Assembly (NCBI GenBank): GCA_020029625.1
Contig: JAIBJP010000025.1
Span: 1-15,523 of the forward strand
Origin: Actinomycetota bacterium
Lineage (GTDB): Bacteria; Actinomycetota; Thermoleophilia; Gaiellales; Gaiellaceae
Direction: 5' to 3'
Length of the DNA: 15,523 bases
Shown: positions 7,547-13,623 of the stretch, piece by piece
Layout: every line of letters begins with the position of its first letter
Position numbering within the stretch: the stretch's first letter is position 1
The notes under the pieces: model-generated
Database searches by the model: none
Told to the model about the DNA's origin: nothing
Seen by the model: only the letters and a program-made list of their open reading frames with translations
Made by a program: the position numbers and the translations under genes

Positions 7547-8710
7547 GTGCGCCGCCTCCTGCTCCTCGTCAGCGCGACCGTCCTCCTCGAATCGACGTTC
7601 TTTGCGGTGCTCGCGCCGCTCCTTCCTCATTACAAAACGGAGTTCGGGCTGTCGGCCTCAGCACTTGGAGCACTCTCGGCGGTCTACGCGGCGGGAGGGC
7701 TGGTGGGAGCAGTCCCGAGCGGTCTGCTCGCCGTGCGCGTGGGCGTTCGGCCGACGGTGCTTGGCGGCCTCGCCATCATCGTCGTCACGAGCGTCGCCTT
7801 CGGCTTCGCCGAGAGTGCCTGGGTCCTCTACGCCGCCAGATTCGGGCAAGGGGTCGGAAGCGCGCTGGCGTGGACCGGCGGCCTGGCCTGGCTCGTTGCC
7901 GCGGCGCCCAGGGGCCGGCGCGGCGAGCTCATCGGCATCGCGATGGGAGCCGCGGTCGCAGGGGCGCTGCTCGGGCCCGTTCTGGGGGGAGTCGCATCGC
8001 TGACTGGCCCCGCCCCCGCCTTCGCCGTCGTCGCGGCCGTAGGGGTGCTGCTCGCCGCCTGGGCCTGGACGACACCCGCCTTCAAGCCCGCCGAAGAGCC
8101 TCAGCCGCTGCGCGCTCTCCTCCGCGCCTTCCGCGAGCGCCAAGTGGTGTCCGGCTTCTGGCTCGTGTCGCTCGCGGCCTTCCTTCTGGGCGTCGTCTCG
8201 GTCGTCGCCCCGCTCCGCCTTGACGAACTCGGGTGGGGAGCGCTCGGGATCAGCGCCGTGTTTCTCGTCTCCGCCGGCATCGAAGCTGCCATGAACCCGT
8301 TCATCGGGCGCTGGTCTGACCGGTACGGGCGGCTCGCCCCCGTGCGCGCCGGCCTGGTCGCGGCGATCGCGTTCTCCCTCGTCTTGCCCTGGACCGACGG
8401 CCGGTGGCCCTATCTGCTGCTCGTCACCGCGGCCGCGATCTTCTACGGCGTCAACTGGGTGCCCGGCACGGCGCTGCTCTCGGATGGCGCGGAGACGGCT
8501 CACCTCGACCAGGGGTTCGGATTTGCACTGCTCAACGTCGCCTGGGCTCCCGCCAACGTCCTCGGAGCCACCCTCGGAGGTGTGCTCGCCCAGACGGCCG
8601 GGGGTGGGAGCGCATATCTCCTCGCCGCTGGGCTCTGCCTCGTGACCCTGGCCGCTGCTCAGTTCACGGTGCTCGACCAGCGACCGCTGCCGGCGAAAGG
8701 ATCGGCTTGA
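7547..8710 (+). CDS. Major facilitator superfamily transporter, DHA1-like (second of two)
   Basis: 387 residues with about 12 membrane segments, the first at 4-26 right after MRR. It carries a motif A-like loop GLLAVRVGVRP (59-69), its second-half copy GRWSDRYGRL (254-263), and an antiporter-like helix 5 motif GPVLGG (143-148), which together suggest a proton-coupled antiporter of the drug/amine type. Vesicular amine transporters belong to the same DHA1 group, but the substrate is not shown. The GTG start lies 9 bases after the amine oxidase stop without a clear ribosome site. Its stop TGA overlaps the TTG start of the deacetylase. It is not an obvious recent duplicate of the other MFS gene in the window, as motifs and loops differ. 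Confidence 0.88.
   Translation: MRRLLLLVSATVLLESTFFAVLAPLLPHYKTEFGLSASALGALSAVYAAGGLVGAVPSGLLAVRVGVRPTVLGGLAIIVVTSVAFGFAESAWVLYAARFGQGVGSALAWTGGLAWLVAAAPRGRRGELIGIAMGAAVAGALLGPVLGGVASLTGPAPAFAVVAAVGVLLAAWAWTTPAFKPAEEPQPLRALLRAFRERQVVSGFWLVSLAAFLLGVVSVVAPLRLDELGWGALGISAVFLVSAGIEAAMNPFIGRWSDRYGRLAPVRAGLVAAIAFSLVLPWTDGRWPYLLLVTAAAIFYGVNWVPGTALLSDGAETAHLDQGFGFALLNVAWAPANVLGATLGGVLAQTAGGGSAYLLAAGLCLVTLAAAQFTVLDQRPLPAKGSA
8696..8701 (+). promoter_or_regulatory. Ribosome-binding site for the TTG-started deacetylase
   Basis: AAAGGA lies 5 bases before the TTG at 8707, inside the last codons of the MFS gene. Together with the TTGA start/stop overlap it decides the deacetylase start in favour of TTG rather than far-upstream in-frame ATGs. 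Confidence 0.65.
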
Positions 8711-9807
8711 CCCTCGACCTCTTCTGGCACGAGGACGCGCTCTTGCACGAAACCGGGAGCGGCGTCTTCGAACACCCGCCCTCGCCGCTCATGGCCGTGC
8801 CCGAGCTCCACCCGGAGAACGCCGTGCGCATCAGGAACATGAAGGCGATCCTCGAGCGCGGACCGCTCGCGCCGCACATTCGCCGCCGCGAGGGACGCCA
8901 CGCTGAGGTGAGCGAGCTCACGACGCTCCATGACCCGGCTTACGTCGAGTCGGTGCGCGAGTTCTGCGGGGCCGGTGGCGGCGTCCTGACGTGGTCGACA
9001 ACCGTGGCCGAGCGGTCTTGGGAAGCGGCTCTGGCCGCGGCTGGAACGACGCTCGCGGCCACGGATGCCGTACTCACCGGCGAGACGAAGACCGCCTACG
9101 CGCTCGTCCGCCCGCCCGGCCACCACGCCCAACCCGCGCAGGCCGACGGCTACTGCCTCTTCTCCAACGCCGCGCTGGCGGCCGAGCGGGCACGACGGTC
9201 CGGGCTCGAGCGCGTCGCCGTCCTCGACTGGGACGTCCACCACGGCAACGGAACCCAGGAGTGCTTCTACTCGCGAGACGACGTCCTGACGGTCTCGATG
9301 CACATGCGCCACGGCTCGTGGGGGCCTGCGCATCCCCAGACGGGCGCACCGGACGAGGTGGGCACGGGCAGAGGAGAGGGCTTCAACGTCAACGTCGAGC
9401 TTCCGGCGGGGACCGGCGACGGCGGCTACCTCCGCGCCGTGGAGGAGCTCGTCGCGCCCATCGTCGACGGCTTTGCGCCGGCGCTCCTCGTTGTCGCCTG
9501 CGGTCAGGACGCGAACCAGTTCGATCCCAACGGCCGTCAGTGCGTGACGATGGAGGGCTTTCGCGCGCTTGGCGCAGCCGCTCGAGCGATGGCTGAGCAC
9601 TACTGCGACGGTCGCATGGTGCTAGTGCAGGAGGGCGGCTACGCGCGTTCGTATTCGGCGTTCTGTCTGCACGCGACGCTCGCGGGCGCGCTCGAGCGGG
9701 AGACCGAGCTCGAGGATCCGTGCGCCTATCTACCCGACGATCCCGGGCATGCGGATGAGGAGATCGCGGGCGCACGCGACGTCCTCTCGCGATACTGGTC
9801 TCTGTGA
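8707..9807 (+). CDS. Class II histone-deacetylase-family amidohydrolase
   Basis: A zinc hydrolase that removes acyl groups from amines. 366 residues from a TTG at 8707, which overlaps the preceding TGA (TTGA) and has AAAGGA 5 bases upstream; a longer frame reaching back to 8404 would run inside the MFS gene. Seen: RPPGHHA with His139 and His140 (charge relay), DWDVHHGNGTQ with zinc ligands Asp176 and His178, zinc ligand Asp268 in CGQDAN, and Tyr312 in QEGGY. All catalytic residues are therefore present. Stretches such as CDGRMVLVQEGGY resemble the bacterial HDAH from Alcaligenes and plant HDA8-like enzymes (from memory). As bacteria lack canonical histones, a small-molecule substrate such as an acetylpolyamine, or an acetylated protein, is likely. 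Lying between amine oxidase/MFS and a nitrilase-family gene favours the amine. Its stop overlaps the next GTG. Confidence 0.92.
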   Translation: MTLDLFWHEDALLHETGSGVFEHPPSPLMAVPELHPENAVRIRNMKAILERGPLAPHIRRREGRHAEVSELTTLHDPAYVESVREFCGAGGGVLTWSTTVAERSWEAALAAAGTTLAATDAVLTGETKTAYALVRPPGHHAQPAQADGYCLFSNAALAAERARRSGLERVAVLDWDVHHGNGTQECFYSRDDVLTVSMHMRHGSWGPAHPQTGAPDEVGTGRGEGFNVNVELPAGTGDGGYLRAVEELVAPIVDGFAPALLVVACGQDANQFDPNGRQCVTMEGFRALGAAARAMAEHYCDGRMVLVQEGGYARSYSAFCLHATLAGALERETELEDPCAYLPDDPGHADEEIAGARDVLSRYWSL

Positions 9808-10370
9808 GACTCAGCCTCGTCGCCCTTCTCCTCCTCGCCCTGGCGACAGGCTGCGGCGCAGGAGAGGAGTCTGCTCCGACGACGCCTGGGCCGCCGACGC
9901 TCCCCGCGTCCGCGTTACCGGACCTCGAGCAGCGGGCGCGGGCGCTCGACCTCGAGGCTCTCGCGGCCGACTCACTCGAGCCCGAGCCGCTTCGGCAATT
10001 ACTCGAGGAATCCGGTTACGTGACCGGGAGCGAGCGCGAGTTCTCGGGCAAGACGCGGACGTTCGACCATGTGATCGCGCGGACGCTCGCGTTCGAAGAG
10101 CCCCGGGGCGCAGACGAATATCTCGCATGGCTGGGCGAACACGGGGACGATTTCCTCGGCCGCGCCGAGCCTGAGAAGCTTGAGCTTCCCGGCACCTCGG
10201 GAGTCGCCTTCACGCTGGCGGCCTGCGGTACGTGCAAGAAGGAGCTGCCGACGTTTCTCGCCGGCTGGCGGCGAGGCGCCACCGTCCTTTCGCTCCTCGC
10301 CTCGGGGTCCGGCGCTAACCCCGACCGCTTCGGCGCGCTGGCCCTGGATCTGGACGGAACCGTAGGATGA
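9804..10370 (+). CDS. Predicted lipoprotein with C-terminal CxxC, function unknown
   Basis: 188 residues from a GTG that overlaps the deacetylase stop (GTGA). The N-terminus is a lipoprotein signal: MRLS, hydrophobic residues 5-14, then lipobox ATGC with Cys17 as the lipidated residue. A Pro/Thr/Ala-rich linker (23-38) follows, then a mostly helical, acidic middle, and a C-terminal part with CGTC (Cys141, Cys144) before a hydrophobic segment (159-167). The CxxC might form a disulfide or bind metal outside the cell; the surroundings do not look like thioredoxin. I recognise no family. It is locked between two enzyme genes by 4-bp overlaps, so it is co-translated with the amine module and could be a surface partner of the transporter, but this is a guess. 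Confidence 0.8.
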   Translation: MRLSLVALLLLALATGCGAGEESAPTTPGPPTLPASALPDLEQRARALDLEALAADSLEPEPLRQLLEESGYVTGSEREFSGKTRTFDHVIARTLAFEEPRGADEYLAWLGEHGDDFLGRAEPEKLELPGTSGVAFTLAACGTCKKELPTFLAGWRRGATVLSLLASGSGANPDRFGALALDLDGTVG

Positions 10371-11224
10371 GCGCGATGAGCGGGCTCGAGGTCCGTGTCG
10401 CGTGCCAGCAGATCCACCCGGAAGTGGGCCAGCTGGAGCGCAACCGCGCTCTGACGAAGGAAGCCGTCCGGGAAGCGGTCGCGGCCGGCGCGCGGCTAGT
10501 CGTCCTTCCCGAGCTCAGCAACTCCGGCTACGTCTTCGAGTCGGCGGAGGAGGCGCGCGCCTGCGGGGAGCCGGCCGACGGGGCCACGCTCCGTGCGTGG
10601 TCGGAGGAGGCAGGCCAAGGCGACGCCGTCGTGGTCGGCGGCTTCTGCGAGCTCGGCGAGGACGGGCTCCTCTACAACTCGGCCGCGGTCGTCGACGGAG
10701 GAGGGGTGCTCGCGGTCTACCGCAAGCTGCACCTCTGGGACCGGGAGCAGCTCGTCTTCGAGCCCGGCCGCGACTGCGCGCCGGTGCTCGAGACCCGAGT
10801 CGGGCGAATCGGAGTCGGAGTGTGTTACGACCTCAACTTCCCCGAGGTCGCTCGCGGGCTCGCGCTTGCCGGCGCCGACATCATCGTGCTTCCGGCGAAC
10901 TTCCCCGGCCACCCTCGCCCGGAGGGCGAGCGACCCATCGAGGTGACGCTCGCCATGGCGACCGCGCACCTGAACCACGTGTTCGCCGCGGTTTGCGACC
11001 GCTGCGGAGACGAGCGCGGCGTCGAGTGGGTCGGCGGAAGCGTCGTCTGCGACGAATGGGGTTGGATCCTCGCCCGCCCTCCAGAGGACGGGGGACCGGG
11101 CATGGTCGTTGCAGACTGCGACTTCGCGCTCGCCCGAAACAAGGCCTGGAACGAGCGCAACGACGTGTTCGGGGACCGGCGGCCCGAGCTCTACCGGCTG
11201 GACGAGCCGGCTTCGATCGCCTGA
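10367..11224 (+). CDS. Nitrilase-superfamily carbon-nitrogen hydrolase
   Basis: Hydrolyses a non-peptide C-N bond (amide, carbamoyl or nitrile). 285 residues, typical for the family. The Glu-Lys-Cys triad is visible: Glu49 in VVLPELSNSGY, Lys120 in YRKLHLWDREQ, Cys153 in GVGVCYDLNFPE. The ATG at 10367 overlaps the lipoprotein stop (ATGA). A second ATG at 10376 has AGGA 8 bases upstream and may be the real start, giving 282 residues. The relatives I recall are actinobacterial amidases of unassigned substrate; N-carbamoylputrescine amidase and omega-amidase are members that would fit an amine locus, but no residue here proves either. Last gene of the plus-strand run; its final 34 bases overlap the 3' end of the opposite flavoprotein gene. 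Confidence 0.92.
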   Translation: MSAMSGLEVRVACQQIHPEVGQLERNRALTKEAVREAVAAGARLVVLPELSNSGYVFESAEEARACGEPADGATLRAWSEEAGQGDAVVVGGFCELGEDGLLYNSAAVVDGGGVLAVYRKLHLWDREQLVFEPGRDCAPVLETRVGRIGVGVCYDLNFPEVARGLALAGADIIVLPANFPGHPRPEGERPIEVTLAMATAHLNHVFAAVCDRCGDERGVEWVGGSVVCDEWGWILARPPEDGGPGMVVADCDFALARNKAWNERNDVFGDRRPELYRLDEPASIA

Positions 11225-13110
11225 GCCGCCCGCCGGGCGGCCAGCGTCCCTTCGAGGATCGCCTCCTCGATGCTTCGCGGGCTCAGGCAGTCGCCGGCCT
11301 CGTGGGCTTCGAGCCCGCGCGCTTCGAGCCGCTCCGCGAGCCCGTGCACCGGAACGCGCCCGAGCGCGAGCACCAGCAGGTCGGCAGGGAGCCGGGTCTC
11401 GAGATCCGGGACGAACAGATTGCGAAAGCGGACGTGGGCGTCTTCGGCTCCCGCGAGCTCGAGATGGTGCTCGAGACGGATGCCCGCCCGGTAGAGGCGC
11501 GCGGCGTAGACGTTGCGCTGGTACTGGTGCAACGTTTCGCCCAGAGCCACGGAGCCGATGGCGACGATGACCTCGTTGCCGTCTCTGTTGAGCAGTTCGG
11601 CGGCGGCGAGGCCGGTCGCATCTCCACCCCAGTCGGCGACGACGACCCGGCGTCCACGCGGACGCGGTCCCACGAGGAGGTCCCAGGCCTGGACCGTCTC
11701 GGGGCCGGCGAGTGCGAGCGCGGGCTCGTACGGACGTGCGCCGGTGGCGACGATAACAGCGGCGGGAGCGAGCGCCGAGATCGCATCCTCGTCTCCCTCC
11801 GTCTCCAACCGCAGGTCCACCCCGTCGAGCAGCCGCTCGTAGTTGGTCCGCAGAGAGCGCGCTACTTCCTCGTGCATGGGAGCGGCGCCCGCGAGGGCGA
11901 CCTGGCCCCCGATCCGGCGCGAGGTCTCGAGGAGGACCACGTCGTGTCCGGCCGCTGCTGCCTCAACGGCTGCGGCGAGGCCGGCCGGCCCCGCACCCAC
12001 GACAACGATCCGGCGGGGGTCGGCGGAAGGCTCGGGCGGCAGCAGCGTCCGTTCTCGCCCGGTGCGGGGGTTCTGCGCGCAGGCGATCGACGTACCCGCG
12101 TGGTAGTGAGCGATACAAGCGTTGCAGCCGATGCAGCGCACCACGGTGTCGAGCTGCCCCTCGCGCGCCTTGCGCGGCAGGTCGGGGTCGGTGATGAGCG
12201 CCCGGGTCATGCCGACGGCGTCGCAACGGCGCTCGCCGATCAGCCGGTCCGCCTCGACGGGATCGACGATCCGTGAGGTGGCGAGGAGCGGGAGGCCGAC
12301 CTGGAAGGGCGCAGTCAGCGCGGCAATGGCGTTCTCAGGGACAGGAGGCGGAGGCACGATCCCGGTCGAGCCCAGGTAGGTGGAGGAGTCGCCGAGGGCG
12401 AGCCCCAGGTAATCGGCGTGGCCGGCGACCTCTCCGGCGACCGCCTTCGCCGCCTCGGAGTCCGCGCTCAGCCGCACGCCCAGGGCCAGGCCCGGCGCGG
12501 CCGCACGGACGGCGGCGAGCACCGCGAGGAGAAAGCGGGAAGGCGCCGCCCACTCGTCCTCGCGCCGGTTCAGCTCCGGCGAGAAGAATTGGGCGACGAG
12601 ATAGTTATGCGCGCCGGAGACCTCAACTCCGTCAAGGCCAGCTGCAGCCGCGTTGGCGGCGGCCCGGCCGTAGCCGTCCACGATCCCGGCGATCTCGCCG
12701 GACGAGAGCTCCCGCGGCTCGACGTGGAAGCGCAGGCTCGGGACCGCCGAGGGCCCGAGCGCTGGTGGCCTGGGCGGGCTCGCGATCCGCTCCCGCCCAC
12801 CGTGGAGAAGCTGGAGGAAGAGGCGCGTGCCGTGCGGCTGCACGGCGCCCGCGACCCGCGCGAGGCCGGGGACGATCTCCTCTCGGAATCCGGCGAGCGT
12901 GTGGCCGGTGAGGACGCCCGACTGATCGACCGCTGTGGCCTCGAGGACGATCAGGCCCGCCCCGCCCCGCGCTCGCGCCTCGTGATAGGCGACGAAATCG
13001 TCCGTCGGGAGGTGGTCCCGGACGAGGGTCGTCTGGTGGGCGGTCGAGACGATCCTGTTCTGAAGCTCGACAGGCCCGAGCCGCAGTGGGCTGAACAGAT
13101 GCTCGAGCAT
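11191..13110 (-). CDS. FMN/[4Fe-4S]/FAD oxidoreductase (Old Yellow Enzyme fused to a pyridine-nucleotide oxidoreductase domain)
   Basis: 639 residues, three-part layout shared by 2,4-dienoyl-CoA reductase (FadH), trimethylamine and histamine dehydrogenases, and N-methyl-amino-acid demethylases. Residues 1-315 are an FMN-binding TIM barrel (FSPLRLGPVELQNRIV; LQLLHGGRE; VSGAHNYLVAQFFSP). Cys326, 329, 332 and 344 form a CxxCxxCx11C cluster. From 366 a FAD/NAD domain begins (VVVGAGPAGLAAAVEAA), with IVATGARP (453-460) and a late FAD motif EAGDCLSPRS (604-613). CxxCxxC matches trimethylamine dehydrogenase better than FadH (CxxCxxxC), but there is no Cys near residue 30 for covalent FMN. Possible roles are amine dehydrogenation or demethylation, or enoate reduction. 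The ATG sits in a 12-bp palindrome; the gene diverges from the secreted protein and overlaps the amidase tail. Confidence 0.9.
   Translation of the reverse strand: MLEHLFSPLRLGPVELQNRIVSTAHQTTLVRDHLPTDDFVAYHEARARGGAGLIVLEATAVDQSGVLTGHTLAGFREEIVPGLARVAGAVQPHGTRLFLQLLHGGRERIASPPRPPALGPSAVPSLRFHVEPRELSSGEIAGIVDGYGRAAANAAAAGLDGVEVSGAHNYLVAQFFSPELNRREDEWAAPSRFLLAVLAAVRAAAPGLALGVRLSADSEAAKAVAGEVAGHADYLGLALGDSSTYLGSTGIVPPPPVPENAIAALTAPFQVGLPLLATSRIVDPVEADRLIGERRCDAVGMTRALITDPDLPRKAREGQLDTVVRCIGCNACIAHYHAGTSIACAQNPRTGRERTLLPPEPSADPRRIVVVGAGPAGLAAAVEAAAAGHDVVLLETSRRIGGQVALAGAAPMHEEVARSLRTNYERLLDGVDLRLETEGDEDAISALAPAAVIVATGARPYEPALALAGPETVQAWDLLVGPRPRGRRVVVADWGGDATGLAAAELLNRDGNEVIVAIGSVALGETLHQYQRNVYAARLYRAGIRLEHHLELAGAEDAHVRFRNLFVPDLETRLPADLLVLALGRVPVHGLAERLEARGLEAHEAGDCLSPRSIEEAILEGTLAARRAAQAIEAGSSSR
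11225..11241 (+). terminator. GC hairpin just after the amidase stop, possible terminator
   Basis: GCCGCCC, loop GCC, GGGCGGC: a perfect 7-bp stem starting at the base after the amidase TGA. No T tract follows, and the same bases encode an Ala-Ala-Arg-Arg-Ala-Ala stretch of the opposite flavoprotein, so the symmetry may come from coding. It is the only obvious structure able to end the plus-strand amine operon. Confidence 0.3.
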
Positions 13111-13155
13111 CGAAGGTCTTGCCCGGGAACCGGGGGCCGTAGATAGTACGCCGGG

Positions 13156-13623
13156 ATCAGACGTGCCGCCTTCCTCGCCGCCGGTCCGCTGGCGGTCCTC
13201 GCCGGCCTGGCCGGGCTCGCGCTCGGCTCGGGCGGACGGACCGGCCCGCTAGCGCCCTGCTCCCAGACGGAACCGCGCGATCTTCCCGGTGAAGCCGTCG
13301 AGCTCGGCGCCGGCAACCGCATCTGGTCCGCCTGGATTTCGTATCCGCCCGCCGTCGGGGAGACGATCACCGTTCTCTGGCGGGCCGAAGGGTTCGTTCC
13401 GCCCCAGTTCGGGCTCACCGGCACGAACGCCGACGGACATCGACTCGCGGTCGAGTTCGGTCCCTCGCCCGTGCTGCCCCAACTTCGCGGCGGCGGCCTA
13501 CAGTGGCCGCGTGTCGGCCGAGAGTGGGGCTCCCACGTTCGCTTCTCGCATCCAGGCTGCTGGCAGCTTCGGCTAAACGCCGGCGAGAGACGCGGCCGGC
13601 TCACGCTCTGGGTCCCGAGGTGA
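13156..13623 (+). CDS. Predicted secreted Ig-like protein without a standard start codon
   Basis: The frame is open from 13147, right after an in-frame TAG, to a TGA at 13621. No ATG, GTG or TTG occurs until far into the protein, so ordinary gene calling would miss it. Starting at ATC 13156 gives 155 residues: an RR pair, a hydrophobic Ala/Leu/Gly segment, then Cys in LAPCSQTEPRD. A beta-rich domain follows, with IWSAWISYPPAVGE, TVLWRAEGF and a PGCW near the C-terminus (SHPGCWQLRL), as in actinobacterial secreted proteins with a C-terminal PGCW motif. Codon third positions are G/C-rich and the TGA overlaps the next GTG (GTGA), both supporting a real gene. CTG at 13189 is another possible start. 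A TTGCCC/GATAGT pair (13119-13147, 17-bp spacer) would place transcription start at about the ATC. A sequencing error or decayed start cannot be excluded. Confidence 0.65.
   Translation: MRRAAFLAAGPLAVLAGLAGLALGSGGRTGPLAPCSQTEPRDLPGEAVELGAGNRIWSAWISYPPAVGETITVLWRAEGFVPPQFGLTGTNADGHRLAVEFGPSPVLPQLRGGGLQWPRVGREWGSHVRFSHPGCWQLRLNAGERRGRLTLWVPR

Noticed and set aside
8404..8706. Upstream extension of the deacetylase into the MFS gene
   Set aside because: The added residues are Arg-rich and non-homologous; the TTG with AAAGGA and the TTGA overlap explain the start.
8659..9600. 313-codon minus-strand frame opposite the deacetylase
   Set aside because: Antisense shadow of a gene with complete catalytic motifs; no motif of its own.
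10402..12276. 624-codon plus-strand frame across the amidase and flavoprotein
   Set aside because: Runs out of frame through one real gene and antisense to another; Arg/Ala-rich composition and no domain.
13503..13619. Upstream ATG for the hydroxyacid dehydrogenase
   Set aside because: The extra 39 residues overlap the secreted-protein gene and do not fit the family, whose N-terminus begins with a strand like RVVVGDPGF.
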